A DNA stretch of 64,000 bases, from NCBI RefSeq assembly GCF_000816845.1, contig NZ_CP006877.1, forward strand, positions 4,069,238 through 4,133,237, in the 5' to 3' direction. Below, in pieces: positions 7,872 through 17,794 of this stretch. A model generated the notes under the pieces. The model was not told the origin of the DNA and ran no database searches. It saw only the letters and a list, made by a program, of their open reading frames with translations. The stretch's first letter is position 1. The number at the start of each line of letters is the position of its first letter. Position numbers and translations under genes: made by a program. The DNA is from Rhizobium gallicum bv. gallicum R602sp (GTDB lineage: Bacteria; Pseudomonadota; Alphaproteobacteria; Rhizobiales; Rhizobiaceae).

Positions 7872-10417
7872 GAGTGGTTCACCTGCTGCCGGTCGGTCTC
7901 ATATCGGCGGCGACCCTTGCCCACGAAGTGCTCCTAATGCGGCTCTTCTCGATCATTCAGTGGCATCATTTCGCCTATATGATCATAAGCATCGCGCTCC
8001 TGGGCTTCGGCGCGAGCGGTACATTCCTTGCGTTCGCCCGCCGCCCCCTGGTGGAACGCTATCCCGCCGCGTTCGCAGCGTCGGCAGCCCTGTTCGGCAT
8101 GACCGCGGTTGCCAGTGTCGCCGGCGCCGAACGGCTTCCGTTCAACGCGCTTGAGATTATCTGGAATCCGGGGCAGCTCGGTTGGCTCGCGGCCAGCTAT
8201 GCTGTCCTGGTCCTGCCGTTCTTTTTCGGTGCAACCTGTATCGGACTTGCCTTCATCCGCCACCCTGGCCAGATTGGACGCGTCTATGCCTTCGACCTAG
8301 TCGGCGCAGGGATCGGTGCGCTGGGCACCGTCGGGCTGTTGTTTCTTGTCCCTCCCCCTGCAGCAGTGTGCTTCGTCGCAGCGCTGGGATTCGCCGCGGC
8401 TGCCCTCGCCGCGACCGACATGGCTCGTCATCGTTGGCTCGGCGTGGGCAGTTTAGGGCTTGCAGCCTCGCTCATCGCGGTGTGGCTACCACCGTCCTGG
8501 ACGGACCCCGGCCCGCATATGTCGCAGTACAAGGGCCTGCGCATGGCTCTCGAAGTGCCGAACGCGCGAGTCGTCGAGGAGCGATCAAGCCCGTTGGGAC
8601 TGCTGACGATCGTCGAGAGCCCGACCGTGCCTTTCCGGTACGCGCCGGGCCTCAGTCTCGCCAACACCCAAGAGCCGCCCGCCCAACTCGCCGTCTTCAC
8701 CGATGGCGACAGCATAACGACGATCACCGCCTATGGCGGCGATCCGGCGACAGTTGCATATCTCGACCGGACAACGGCGGCGCTCCCGTACCGCATCCTT
8801 AAGCGGCCGCGAATGCTGATCCTTGGTGCCGGCGGCGGCGAGCAGGTGCTGCTCGCGCTGCGCGCCGGAGCCGACACCGTGGATGCCGTAGAGCTCAACC
8901 CGCAGATGATCGACCTTGCTCGCAATCGCTTCGCGGATTTCGCCGGCAGCATCTTTAGCCGCCCGAACGTGCATCTGCATTTGGCCGAGGCGCGCGCCTA
9001 CGCCGCGGCTACGGACGAGCATTACGACCTGATCCAGATGCCGCTCCTTGACTCTTTCAGTGCGGCCGCGGCCGGCGTACAGACCATGCATGAGAACTAC
9101 ACCTACACACTAGAGGCGCTGCGCGATTACCTCGCAGTGCTGAGACCGGGTGGTATCATCGCCATCACGCGATGGCTGCGGGTGCCGCCACGCGACATCC
9201 TCAAGCTGTTCGCCACGGCTACCGCAGCGCTTGAAGCTGATGGCGTGACCGAAGCAGGCCGGCACCTCGCCCTGATCCGCAGCTGGAACACTGCAACCCT
9301 CCTCGTCGCCAAGTCGGCGTTCACCGGCGAAGACGTCGCAGCCATCCGCGGCTTCGCGGCCGAGAATTTCTTTGACATTTCCTGGGCGCCGGGCATCTCG
9401 TCAGCCGACGTGAACCGTTACAACCAGCTCGACCAGGAGTATCTTTACGAGGGAGCCCTCGCCCTCCTCGACCCCAAGAAGCGGGCCGATTTCATCGAGC
9501 GCTACAAGTTTGATATTGCACCGGCCACTGACGATCGGCCTTATTTCTTCGACTTTTTCCGCTGGCGCGCCCTGCCCGAACTCCTAACGCTGCGCACCCA
9601 AGGTGGGGCAGCGATGCTCGACTGGGGCTACCTGATCCTGGCGACGACCCTCGTCCAGGCCGCGATCCTCAGCGCCGTCCTGATTCTGCTGCCGCTCTGG
9701 CTTCGCCGGCGGGCACTCGCAAGAGGAGTACATCGACTGCGCTTCGGGCTTTATTTCCTTGCCTTGGGCCTGGCCTTCCTCTTCATCGAGATCGCCTTCA
9801 TTCAGCGCTTTGTGCTGTTCCTCGGTCATCCGCTTTACGCTGTCGCCGTCGTGCTTGCGGGATTCCTTGCCTTCGCGGGTCTGGGTAGCGCCCTTGCCGC
9901 ACGCTGGATGGCGGTCGTCGGACGCGGGTCCGCGGTGCGCGGCATTGCACTCGCCGTCATGGTGATCGCATGCCTGGCTGCCACCTACCTGGTCGCGCTG
10001 CCTTTGGTATTTGAACGGCTGCTGGCATTGCCGGATGTCGCAAAGATCGCGATCGCACTCCTCCTCATAGCGCCGCTCGCCGTCTTCATGGGCATGCCCT
10101 TCCCCCTCGGCCTCGGTCACGTTGGCGCCTGCTCGGAGGCGTTTATCCCCTGGGCGTGGGGGATCAATGGCTGTGCGTCGGTGCTGAGCGCGATCCTCGC
10201 GGTACTGCTTGCAATGCATATCGGGTTCAATGGCGTCGTGGTGATCGCCATCATCCTCTATCTTGTCGCCCCGGCCTTACTCGCCGGGTCGTGGGACCGA
10301 TACGTTCCGCAGACGCCGCAAGGCTTTGTTCCAGATCAGGACCGTACGCGAGTTAAACCAACGCCTGAACATCCGATCCGTTCAGGGAATGCGTCAATCG
10401 AATCCTGGAGGGGATGA
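7868..10417 (+). CDS. Polytopic membrane protein with embedded spermidine-synthase-like SAM-binding domain
   Basis: 849 residues. I count seven hydrophobic helices (about 3-206), a soluble Rossmann domain (about 290-560) with MLILGAGGGEQVLLALRAG (motif I) and VDAVELNPQMIDLAR (ribose-binding acid), then seven more helices (about 575-800). The soluble part resembles spermidine synthase/methyltransferases, but GGGDGG is replaced by GAGGGEQ and the usual catalytic aspartates are not evident, so substrate is unknown. Basic loops ARRPLVER, RHPGQIGR and RRRALARGVHRLR place both termini inside and the soluble domain outside. The ATG overlaps the stop of the exported methyltransferase gene (ATGA). I infer cooperation between them; this is not proven. 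Confidence 0.75.
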   Translation: MRVVHLLPVGLISAATLAHEVLLMRLFSIIQWHHFAYMIISIALLGFGASGTFLAFARRPLVERYPAAFAASAALFGMTAVASVAGAERLPFNALEIIWNPGQLGWLAASYAVLVLPFFFGATCIGLAFIRHPGQIGRVYAFDLVGAGIGALGTVGLLFLVPPPAAVCFVAALGFAAAALAATDMARHRWLGVGSLGLAASLIAVWLPPSWTDPGPHMSQYKGLRMALEVPNARVVEERSSPLGLLTIVESPTVPFRYAPGLSLANTQEPPAQLAVFTDGDSITTITAYGGDPATVAYLDRTTAALPYRILKRPRMLILGAGGGEQVLLALRAGADTVDAVELNPQMIDLARNRFADFAGSIFSRPNVHLHLAEARAYAAATDEHYDLIQMPLLDSFSAAAAGVQTMHENYTYTLEALRDYLAVLRPGGIIAITRWLRVPPRDILKLFATATAALEADGVTEAGRHLALIRSWNTATLLVAKSAFTGEDVAAIRGFAAENFFDISWAPGISSADVNRYNQLDQEYLYEGALALLDPKKRADFIERYKFDIAPATDDRPYFFDFFRWRALPELLTLRTQGGAAMLDWGYLILATTLVQAAILSAVLILLPLWLRRRALARGVHRLRFGLYFLALGLAFLFIEIAFIQRFVLFLGHPLYAVAVVLAGFLAFAGLGSALAARWMAVVGRGSAVRGIALAVMVIACLAATYLVALPLVFERLLALPDVAKIAIALLLIAPLAVFMGMPFPLGLGHVGACSEAFIPWAWGINGCASVLSAILAVLLAMHIGFNGVVVIAIILYLVAPALLAGSWDRYVPQTPQGFVPDQDRTRVKPTPEHPIRSGNASIESWRG

Positions 10418-11385
10418 TGTCCGTAGCCCTCGTCGCACATTGCGACTGGAGCATCGATCGACAGAAACGCTGGACGTGCGTCGCTGTTTACGACGGTAGC
10501 CGTTGGATGATATCGGCGCCGGAGCCCGTCGGTGATACGGCGACACTACTGCCCCGGCTACGGCAGCGAGCCAAAGTCGATGGTGCGACGCTTGTGGGCT
10601 TCGACTTTCCGATCGGATTGCCGGAGGTTTATGGCAGGGCGATCGGGCTTTGTTCTTTCCGCGAGGCCTTGCAGACCTTCGGCACGGGTTCCTTTGCGGA
10701 TTGGTTCGTGGTCGCCGAGCATCGCCGCCAGATCTCGCTGCACCGTCCGTTCTATCCAATGCGCCCGGGCGGCACGCAACGCCAGCATCTGTTCGACGCG
10801 CTGGGAGTGGCAACAGGTAACGATCTTCTCCGGCATTGCGAGCGTGCCACCGGCGAGCGGGGAAATGCCTGCATGATCTTCTGGACGTTGGGCGGCAATC
10901 AGGTCGGTAAGGCCGCGATAACCGGTTGGCGCGAGATCATCGTCCCCAACCTTGCTGAGATCGCCCTCTGGCCGTTCGACGGCGGGGTCGACGCCCTCGC
11001 GAAGCCTGACGTCACCATCGTCGCCGAGACCTATCCCGGCGACGTCTATGGCCAGCTCGGTATCCCCCGCCGACCCCTCTGGAGCAAGCGACAGCAATCA
11101 GGCCGCCAAGCCATCGGCCACCATCTCATCCGTTGGCTCGCTGCACGCCCGCAGGTCGACGGGACGGCTATACGCGAAGCCATTTCCGACGGATTTGGGT
11201 CAGACAAAACCGGCGAGGATCGTTTCGACGCAACGGTCGGCCTGTTCGGTATGCTCGATGTGGTAGATGGCTACCGTGATGACGGCGTCCCGGATGACAA
11301 GGTTATTGGTCAGTTGGAAGGTTGGATCCTCGGCCAAGCAGGCGCAAGGGGCCGTGGTTCTCAACGGCGCGGGGGACCGCCATGA
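10414..11385 (+). CDS. RNase H-fold protein, DUF429-like (predicted nuclease)
   Basis: A 323-residue soluble protein. Acidic residues occur in an order compatible with an RNase H-like fold: an early Asp in HCDWSIDRQKRW followed by a beta strand, LVGFDFPIGLP (about residue 65), VAETYPGDVYGQLG (about 205) and GEDRFDATVGLFGML (about 268). DUF429 proteins show this pattern and are predicted nucleases, but I only place it there by eye. Its start overlaps the stop of the membrane protein (ATG at 10414, TGA at 10415) behind GGAGGGG; a second ATG at 10417 is an alternative. The C-terminal 20 residues are Gly/Arg-rich. No export signal is seen, so it is probably cytoplasmic. Confidence 0.65.
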   Translation: MMSVALVAHCDWSIDRQKRWTCVAVYDGSRWMISAPEPVGDTATLLPRLRQRAKVDGATLVGFDFPIGLPEVYGRAIGLCSFREALQTFGTGSFADWFVVAEHRRQISLHRPFYPMRPGGTQRQHLFDALGVATGNDLLRHCERATGERGNACMIFWTLGGNQVGKAAITGWREIIVPNLAEIALWPFDGGVDALAKPDVTIVAETYPGDVYGQLGIPRRPLWSKRQQSGRQAIGHHLIRWLAARPQVDGTAIREAISDGFGSDKTGEDRFDATVGLFGMLDVVDGYRDDGVPDDKVIGQLEGWILGQAGARGRGSQRRGGPP

Positions 11386-11588
11386 ATGCCCTTATTCGCC
11401 ACCGGAAACGCGCTAAGAGCATCGTTCCCGCGAAGTACGAGGAGACTTGGATCGAAGATCCCGATCGTCCCTCCGGCATTATCGAGGCGCCACCGGCCTC
11501 GCAATGGAAATGGCCGACCTCGTGCGTGCGTCGGGTCGCCGACGACGCCAAAACGGGACCCAGCACGTCCAAAAAAACAAGGAACTGA
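11382..11588 (+). CDS. Small hypothetical protein, last gene of the cassette
   Basis: A 68-residue open frame that starts in an ATGA overlap with the end of the RNase H-like gene, repeating the joining pattern of the preceding genes. It is basic at the N-terminus (ALIRHRKRAK), has an acidic and aromatic centre (EETWIEDPDRP, SQWKWP) and a basic C-terminus. I recognise no family. The only support for it being a gene is the coupled start and its protein-like composition; a Shine-Dalgarno GGGGG lies at 11371-11375. Confidence 0.45.
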   Translation: MNALIRHRKRAKSIVPAKYEETWIEDPDRPSGIIEAPPASQWKWPTSCVRRVADDAKTGPSTSKKTRN

Positions 11589-11680
11589 GAGAAATTAACC
11601 GCAATTAGCTGGGATCCTGGATGCGGCGCTCGATGGAACGCAATTCCATCCCTGCGCAACACGCGTCCTCGACGTGAAGA

Positions 11681-11712
11681 ACCAACCGGCCGCATATTTG
11701 CGGCCGGTTGGT
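11681..11712. terminator. Bidirectional terminator-like hairpin between the cassette and bfr
   Basis: A perfect 13-base-pair stem, ACCAACCGGCCGC (11681-11693) with GCGGCCGGTTGGT (11700-11712), loop ATATTT, followed on the plus strand by TTTG. It lies between two convergent transcription units, just downstream of bfr, and may serve both. Confidence 0.75.
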
Positions 11713-11725
11713 TTTGAAGGTTTAG

Positions 11726-12211
11726 TCACTCGGCCTCGTTGGCAGAATCGGCGTTCAGCTGGCCATACTTGGCTTCGCCGATCTTCTCGAGCAACTCGAG
11801 CTGCGTTTCGAGGAAGTCGATATGGCCTTCCTCATCGGCAAGAAGCTCCTCGAAGAGCTTCATGGAGACATAGTCACCGGCGTCATGACAGATGTCACGC
11901 GACTTCTTGTAAGCTGTGCGGGCATCATACTCGCCGGCAAGATCGGCTTCCAGAACTTCCCTGACGTTCTGGCCGATGCGCAGCGGAGCAAGCGTCTGCA
12001 GGTTTGGATGCCCCTCAAGGAAGATGATGCGCGCGACAAGACGGTCGGCATGATGCATCTCTTCAATGGATTCGGCGCGCTCCTTCTTGGCAAGCTTGGT
12101 ATAGCCCCAGTCTTCCAACAGGCGGTAGTGAACCCAATATTGGTTGACTGCGCCGAGTTCGAGGAAAAGTGCCTCGTTAAGCCGCTCGATGACCTTTTTG
12201 TCGCCTTTCAA
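11726..12211 (-). CDS. bfr: Bacterioferritin
   Basis: A 161-residue ferritin-like protein, the normal bacterioferritin length. It stores iron as a 24-subunit haem-containing shell. The dinuclear ferroxidase ligands are visible: the Glu in [12 protein letters not shown], the ExxH of [11 protein letters not shown], the Glu in [10 protein letters not shown] and the ExxH of [11 protein letters not shown]. Met at the haem position lies in EEMHHAD. The start chosen is a TTG at 12211 ([15 protein letters not shown]), with AGGAG eight bases upstream; an ATG eight codons earlier is in frame but gives an atypical N-terminus. It overlaps the end of bfd by 35 bases. Confidence 0.95.
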   Translation of the reverse strand: MKGDKKVIERLNEALFLELGAVNQYWVHYRLLEDWGYTKLAKKERAESIEEMHHADRLVARIIFLEGHPNLQTLAPLRIGQNVREVLEADLAGEYDARTAYKKSRDICHDAGDYVSMKLFEELLADEEGHIDFLETQLELLEKIGEAKYGQLNADSANEAE

Positions 12212-12506
12212 TGTCCGCTCTCCTGTTTTCTTCATGGAATTGTTTCAGGCGGGACATGAAATCAAATATCTCGTCATCCGTCGAGTCGCGACGGGCATGA
12301 TATTCCTCGGTGGTCTGGATGATGAGGTTGACGACGTTGGGGAAACAACCACAGCAACGGCCGCGCTTTTCCATCGCATGATAGACCTTCGCAGGCACGA
12401 TAAGCTGCCAACAGTCTTCATCGAGAAGGTCGTTGATGACCTCCCGGATTTCCTTGTCGGTTATATAGTTGCAACTGCAGACGAGCACGTCTTCATTTCC
12501 AAACAT
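12177..12506 (-). CDS. bfd: Bacterioferritin-associated ferredoxin
   Basis: A 109-residue protein with a [2Fe-2S] BFD domain in the first 65 residues: [13 protein letters not shown] (CxC) and [10 protein letters not shown] (second cysteine pair). Bfd binds bacterioferritin and passes electrons that reduce and release the stored iron, matching its place immediately upstream of bfr on the same strand. The C-terminal 45 residues ([20 protein letters not shown] onward) extend beyond the E. coli protein. Expression is probably iron-controlled, but I see no clear Irr or RirA operator in the 220 bases upstream. Confidence 0.92.
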   Translation of the reverse strand: MFGNEDVLVCSCNYITDKEIREVINDLLDEDCWQLIVPAKVYHAMEKRGRCCGCFPNVVNLIIQTTEEYHARRDSTDDEIFDFMSRLKQFHEENRRADIERRQKGHRAA

Positions 12507-12728
12507 GACACTGACTATCGTGTTTTCTGCAAAAGAAGATGGTGCGTGTCAAGAAAAAAATCGAGGTAGAAGGCGCGGCCAGGAAGAGGAACCGCTGAAC
12601 GGACCATCTCGGTCCTGATCGCACTGGCGTCCCCGCGGACATAAACGTGACGGGGGCAATCACTGGGCGCGTGGGGTGTCTCATGGCTGGGCACGCTGAC
12701 ATGGGCAACATCATCTATCGCTAACCCA

Positions 12729-15700
12729 TCAATGAAAGTTGCGCCCCTTCGGCATGACCTTTGCGGTCTCCCCAGCATTCGCCTCAATGCTTGTTGATAT
12801 CACTCGCCGTTCGATGGCCGCCTTTTTTAGGATATGCGTTATCTTTTTTCCACGCGGATCGGCCGTCGGCCGCATAGCCTCGTCGGCGCGTTCGCAAAGA
12901 CCAAAGCGCTGCACCTCCTTCTGCAGAAGGCCGAGAGCGGGTGTCATATCTTCGATATGTTCGACAACAGTGTGAATGACGCCGCTCTGACTTTGCAATT
13001 TGCCATGGATTTTCACGAGCCGCGCCCCCATGACAACCGAGCGGTATTTCTCGAAGGCGTTTTTCCAAACGATAGCATTGGCAACACCCGTTTCATCCTC
13101 AAGCGTCATGAAGATCACGCCCTTGGCCGAGCCCGGGCGCTGGCGCACCAGCACCAGCCCGGCAATCGTCACCCTCTTTCCGTTCGGCACGGCCAGAAGA
13201 TCGACATTGCGTGTAATCCCTGCTCTTTGGAAATCCTCTCGCAGGAAGGAAATCGGGTGCCCCTTCAGTGACAGCGAGAGATAGCGATAATCCTCGACCA
13301 CCTGCTCGCCTGGCAGCATTTCGGGCAGTGTCACCCTCGGTTCGACTTGGAGATCGACATTCGACACCCGATCGAACAAAGGCAGCCTCTCTGCGGCACT
13401 TTTCACATCAAGCGCCCGCGCCTCCCAGAGCGCCTCTCGCCGCGACAAGCCGATGGAACCGAACGCATCGGCATCTGCCAGCCGTTCGATATCCGATTTT
13501 TCGAGGCCCGAGCGCAGCCATAGATCACGGATCGAGCTATAGCCGGCACCTCGATTTGCGATCAATTTCGCCTTTATCATGTCGCCGGAAAGGCCCTTCA
13601 CCTGCCGCAAACCGAGGCGAACCGCCCTCTTCGTCCGGATGATCTTGTGCATGTCCCTGTGCCGGAAGTCGATCTTTGACTTGTCGAAATGCGCATCCTC
13701 CAAGAGGCAATCCCAATCCGAACGATTGATATCCACCGCACGAATTTCGACGCCGTGCTCCCTGGCATCCCGGACCAATTGCGCCGGCGCATAAAATCCC
13801 ATCGGCTGCGAGTTCAGCATCGCCGCACAGAAGACATCGGGATAGTAGGCCTTTATCCAAGATGAAGCATAGACGAGCAACGCGAAGGAAGCCGCATGGC
13901 TTTCCGGAAAGCCGTATTCGCCGAAGCCTTTGATTTGATTAAAACACTGCCGCGCAAATTCAGACGAATAGTTTCTCGAAACCATTCCGTCGATGAATCG
14001 CTTCTCGAAATTGCCGATCGTGCCGGTTCTCTTGAACGTCGCCATCGCCCGTCGAAGCCGATCGGCTTCCGCCGGCTTGAAGCCTGCAGCGGTGATAGCA
14101 ATTTGCATTGCCTGCTCCTGAAACAGGGGAACACCGAGGGTTCTTTCCAGCACCGCCTTCAATTCCTTGCTGGGATATTCGATGGGTGTTTTCTGCTCCC
14201 GTCGCTTGAGGTAGGGGTGCACCATATCGCCCTGTATCGGCCCCGGCCGGACGATTGCCACCTCGATGACGAGATCGTAGAATTCCCTTGGCTTCAGTCG
14301 CGGCAGCATGCTCATCTGCGCCCGGCTTTCGATCTGGAAGACGCCCAGCGTGTCGGCCCGGCACATCATCTCGTAAACCGGTTTGCCCTCCTCCCCATGC
14401 TCCTTGTTGCCGAGATCGGCGAGCGTTTTCTTCACATCGTAGTGCAGCTGAAGAAGTTCGAAGGCCTTGCGAAGACAGGTCAGCATCCCAAGCGCCAGAA
14501 CATCAACCTTGAGAATCTTGACATTGTCGAGATCGTCCTTGTCCCACTCGATCATGTAGCGGTCCGGCATCGCCGTCTTCATGATGGGCACGACTTCGTC
14601 GAGCCGGTCCCGGGTGATGACAAATCCGCCGACATGCTGGGTAAGGTGGCGCGGAAAGCCGAGTAGCTCGGACGCATATCTGAGGACGTTCTTCGTCACC
14701 GGATCGCTCATGTCGAGACCGGCCGCCTTTGCATCGCGCTTCGACAGATTGTCTTCCGACCAGCCCCAGACGAGGCTGCTGATTGCCGATTGGACATCTT
14801 CCGAAAGCCCGAAGGCCTTGGCGACCTCGCGGCCAGCAGAGCGGGTGCGATAGGTGGTCACCCCCGCTGTCAGCCCGGCATGCTCTATACCGTATCTTTT
14901 ATAGATGTACTGGATGACTTCTTCGCGCCTGTCGTGCTCGAAATCGACATCGATATCCGGCGGTTCGTCCCGGTCCATCGAGATGAACCGATCGAAAAGC
15001 AAGGTGGCCTTGTTCGGATCGACTTCCGTTATTTCAAGGCAATAGCAAATGACCGAATTCGCAGCCGATCCGCGGCCCTGGCACAGAACCCCGAGCTTGT
15101 AGCGGGCGTGTTGAATGATCTTGTAAACTGTCAGGAAATAGGAAGCGTAGTTTTTCTGCCTGATGAGATCCAGTTCATAATCGATCTGTGTCACGATTTT
15201 CTGCGGAACAGGCTGCGGGTGGTAGCGCTTTGCAGCTCCGGCCCAAGTCAACCGTTCGAGCGTTGCATACGGCGTTTCGCCAGGATCGTTTTCAGGCGGA
15301 TAATTGTGCTCCAGCTCCTTGAGCGAAAAGGTCAAGCTGGAGAAGAATGCGCGTGTATTGTCGATCGCGTCGGGATAGTCCTTGAAGAGGCGCCCCATTT
15401 CCCGCGTTCCCTTGAGATAGCGCTCTGCATTCGGCGCCAGAAGGAAACCGGCTTCGGCAATCGGAACATGCTTGCGGATCGCAATCACGATATCGGAGAG
15501 AGGCCGCCGGTCTGGATGATGATAAAGAGGCTGATTGGTCGCGATCAGCGGAATGCGGTTGCGGGCGGCAAGCATGGAAAGGATTGCAAAAACCTGTTTG
15601 TCGCGGCCATCATAAGCCGGCGCTAGCGCCATATGGACCTTCTTCCGAAAGCGTTTTCGAAAACGCTGCAGGCAATTCTCAAATGCTAGCTGACCAACGG

Positions 15701-16184
15701 CATCATTCACAACGAGCCGGTCAGGAACAAGGGCGAGCATCATCTCGTCTCCCCATTCCATGATCTCCGCCTCGGTGAGAATGCAGGAGCCTTTCTCCGC
15801 CTCCGGCTTTAGATTCCCGGCGCTCAGAAGACGGCAGAGATGCGCCCATCCTCGCCTGTTTTGTGGATAGGCAAGAACATCCGGAGTTCCATCCGAAAAG
15901 ACGAGACGCGCACCTGGCTGGATGCGGATTGGATCGGGAATGATCTGCTTCTTCTCGTCCTCTTCCAGAAGGCCGGCTTCCTTCCTGTCGAATTTTTTCC
16001 TGATCTCCTCCGCCTGCGCATGTGCCCGCACGACCCCGGCAACCGAATTCTTGTCAGCAATCCCGAGTCCGCCGAGCTTCAGGCAAGCTGCCTGCACCAC
16101 CATCTCCTCGGGACTGGAGGCTCCTTCAAGAAACGAGAAGTTCGTTCTCGCACCAATTTCGAAAAATGCGGGCGTCGTGCTCAT
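12729..16184 (-). CDS. dnaE2: DnaE2/ImuC, error-prone DNA polymerase III alpha
   Basis: 1151 residues. An N-terminal PHP domain ([21 protein letters not shown]) precedes the C-family polymerase core with [36 protein letters not shown] (catalytic Asp pair), [20 protein letters not shown] and [17 protein letters not shown], and an OB-fold near the C-terminus. It lacks the C-terminal clamp-tail features of DnaE1. DnaE2 is the translesion polymerase of the ImuA-ImuB-DnaE2 mutasome. The ATG overlaps the imuB stop (ATGA), so the genes are translationally coupled, and the LexA box before imuA should control all three. Confidence 0.95.
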   Translation of the reverse strand: MSTTPAFFEIGARTNFSFLEGASSPEEMVVQAACLKLGGLGIADKNSVAGVVRAHAQAEEIRKKFDRKEAGLLEEDEKKQIIPDPIRIQPGARLVFSDGTPDVLAYPQNRRGWAHLCRLLSAGNLKPEAEKGSCILTEAEIMEWGDEMMLALVPDRLVVNDAVGQLAFENCLQRFRKRFRKKVHMALAPAYDGRDKQVFAILSMLAARNRIPLIATNQPLYHHPDRRPLSDIVIAIRKHVPIAEAGFLLAPNAERYLKGTREMGRLFKDYPDAIDNTRAFFSSLTFSLKELEHNYPPENDPGETPYATLERLTWAGAAKRYHPQPVPQKIVTQIDYELDLIRQKNYASYFLTVYKIIQHARYKLGVLCQGRGSAANSVICYCLEITEVDPNKATLLFDRFISMDRDEPPDIDVDFEHDRREEVIQYIYKRYGIEHAGLTAGVTTYRTRSAGREVAKAFGLSEDVQSAISSLVWGWSEDNLSKRDAKAAGLDMSDPVTKNVLRYASELLGFPRHLTQHVGGFVITRDRLDEVVPIMKTAMPDRYMIEWDKDDLDNVKILKVDVLALGMLTCLRKAFELLQLHYDVKKTLADLGNKEHGEEGKPVYEMMCRADTLGVFQIESRAQMSMLPRLKPREFYDLVIEVAIVRPGPIQGDMVHPYLKRREQKTPIEYPSKELKAVLERTLGVPLFQEQAMQIAITAAGFKPAEADRLRRAMATFKRTGTIGNFEKRFIDGMVSRNYSSEFARQCFNQIKGFGEYGFPESHAASFALLVYASSWIKAYYPDVFCAAMLNSQPMGFYAPAQLVRDAREHGVEIRAVDINRSDWDCLLEDAHFDKSKIDFRHRDMHKIIRTKRAVRLGLRQVKGLSGDMIKAKLIANRGAGYSSIRDLWLRSGLEKSDIERLADADAFGSIGLSRREALWEARALDVKSAAERLPLFDRVSNVDLQVEPRVTLPEMLPGEQVVEDYRYLSLSLKGHPISFLREDFQRAGITRNVDLLAVPNGKRVTIAGLVLVRQRPGSAKGVIFMTLEDETGVANAIVWKNAFEKYRSVVMGARLVKIHGKLQSQSGVIHTVVEHIEDMTPALGLLQKEVQRFGLCERADEAMRPTADPRGKKITHILKKAAIERRVISTSIEANAGETAKVMPKGRNFH

Positions 16185-17794
16185 GCAAAGAGCCCATGCA
16201 TGAACCAGCGAGGAGGAAGTTCATGCCCGTAAAAACCTTCGCGATAGATCCAGAAGCGGTGACCGGCATCATCCTCTATTCGGAAATAATCGCGTGGCTC
16301 GGCATCCGCGCCATCGGTCCACCATTCCATGGCAAGCCGCTCCGGTCCCTCGCTTCTTGCCACGCGATGCTGCATGCGCCGCCAGCGGAAGATTTGCGGC
16401 GGACCGTCAGGCACTTCGGCAAGCAGGGCCTCCACTTGCTCCGGCCTGGTAAAAAGCCGCAGGGGACGCTCACATCTGGAAGGAAAAGGATTTCCTTCCT
16501 CCGCCTTGCGGTGTGCCTGAAGGCCTTCCATGGCGGGAATTGCAATCGCCGCCCGCTCCGGCACATGGCTCTCGCGCAGTTGAAATCTCTGCAGGCAATC
16601 GGCGCCGAGGCGGGCTGCGATTTTGTCGATGAACGCCGCAAGCGATGTCTCCCTCTGTCGGCTTCCTTCGAAATCCCCCTGCGTCGCATTGAAGGGATCA
16701 TGGCGCAGCACATTCAGCCGCAGGATTTCAAAGCCGTAGCCGGCATCGAGATCGTCGTGGATTGCCTGCAGACGCTCGCTGAAAAGCGAAGCGATATGCT
16801 TCGGATCCCTGAGAGGCTGCGAGGCGCCGACGGGAATCCTGAAGACCCTGCCGTCGACGCGAAACAGCACGAGTTCGAATACACGGCCGCCGGCGCCGCG
16901 TGCCTCAAGCGAGGCTTTCAGTGATTGGGCGATCTGGCCGGTGAGGGCGAGGATATCTTCTTCCGTACCGATCGGCTCTATGAGGCGTCGTTCGGCGGAA
17001 AGACTGGCAACGGGCCGCCGCGGGGAAACCGGCTCCTCTTCCACTCCAAGCGCCTGGTCGAGCCTGAGCAGGAGTTGCGCGCCGAAACGGCGGGCCAACG
17101 GCGCGCGTGGAGTAGACAGGAGGTCGACGATATATTTGAGGCCGAGCTTCTTCAGTGCCTCGACGGTCGCTTCCTCCAGCCGAAGGGCTGCGACCGGCAG
17201 TGGTGCCAGCACATGTTCCATTTGATCGGTTTCGATGACGCCACCATCCCCGAATCGGGAAACGGCCCAGGAAAGGCCCGGCGACGAAGAGATCGCGCCG
17301 CGGACATCGAACCCCATATGGAAGAGCCGGGAAAGGATATCCGTGAGCATGGCCCTTTCGCCGCCAAAGAGATGGGCGCAGCCGGTAATATCCAGAAACA
17401 GCCCGTCCTTGCCGTCGAATGCCACCAGCGGCGTATAACGGTCGCACCAATCAGCGATGCCCTCGAGAAGCCGACGATCGGCCGCCAGGTCTTCCTCGAT
17501 GACATCCAGAAGCGGGTATATGGCACGCGCTTCGGCCACTCCCTGGTTTTTTTTCAGTTTGATCCGTTCCGCCACCTCGTCGAGCGCCGTTAGCCGCATG
17601 GCATTGTCGAGCCGTCCAGAACAGACGATCGGCGGCGCATCAGGGCGTCCGGCCGAACGCCAGGATAGACCCCACCTCTTGCGGGCGATCCTGTCGGTTG
17701 GAAGGTGGGGAAAGCTGAGCGACAGAATGCGCTGATTGCTCGCCTGGAGAACGAGTGCGCTCTGGTTGGCTAACGGGCAAAAACCGGCGGTCAT
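16181..17794 (-). CDS. imuB: ImuB, Y-family-like polymerase protein of the SOS mutasome
   Basis: 537 residues of the UmuC/DinB-like fold, beginning around [20 protein letters not shown]. ImuB proteins lack the catalytic acids of active Y-family enzymes, and the segment here, [23 protein letters not shown], keeps a partial version typical of the family. ImuB acts as a hub that binds the sliding clamp, ImuA and DnaE2. The first in-frame ATG compatible with the family is at 17794; the frame is open about 30 codons further. It overlaps imuA by 155 bases, which is large but has no better start inside, and overlaps dnaE2 by four. Confidence 0.9.
   Translation of the reverse strand: MTAGFCPLANQSALVLQASNQRILSLSFPHLPTDRIARKRWGLSWRSAGRPDAPPIVCSGRLDNAMRLTALDEVAERIKLKKNQGVAEARAIYPLLDVIEEDLAADRRLLEGIADWCDRYTPLVAFDGKDGLFLDITGCAHLFGGERAMLTDILSRLFHMGFDVRGAISSSPGLSWAVSRFGDGGVIETDQMEHVLAPLPVAALRLEEATVEALKKLGLKYIVDLLSTPRAPLARRFGAQLLLRLDQALGVEEEPVSPRRPVASLSAERRLIEPIGTEEDILALTGQIAQSLKASLEARGAGGRVFELVLFRVDGRVFRIPVGASQPLRDPKHIASLFSERLQAIHDDLDAGYGFEILRLNVLRHDPFNATQGDFEGSRQRETSLAAFIDKIAARLGADCLQRFQLRESHVPERAAIAIPAMEGLQAHRKAEEGNPFPSRCERPLRLFTRPEQVEALLAEVPDGPPQIFRWRRMQHRVARSEGPERLAMEWWTDGADAEPRDYFRIEDDAGHRFWIYREGFYGHELPPRWFMHGLFA

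Noticed and set aside
12507..12728. Possible iron-responsive operator (Irr or RirA) in front of bfd
   Set aside because: Only a weak partial palindrome (TTTTCTGCAAAAGA) is seen; it does not match the known boxes closely enough.
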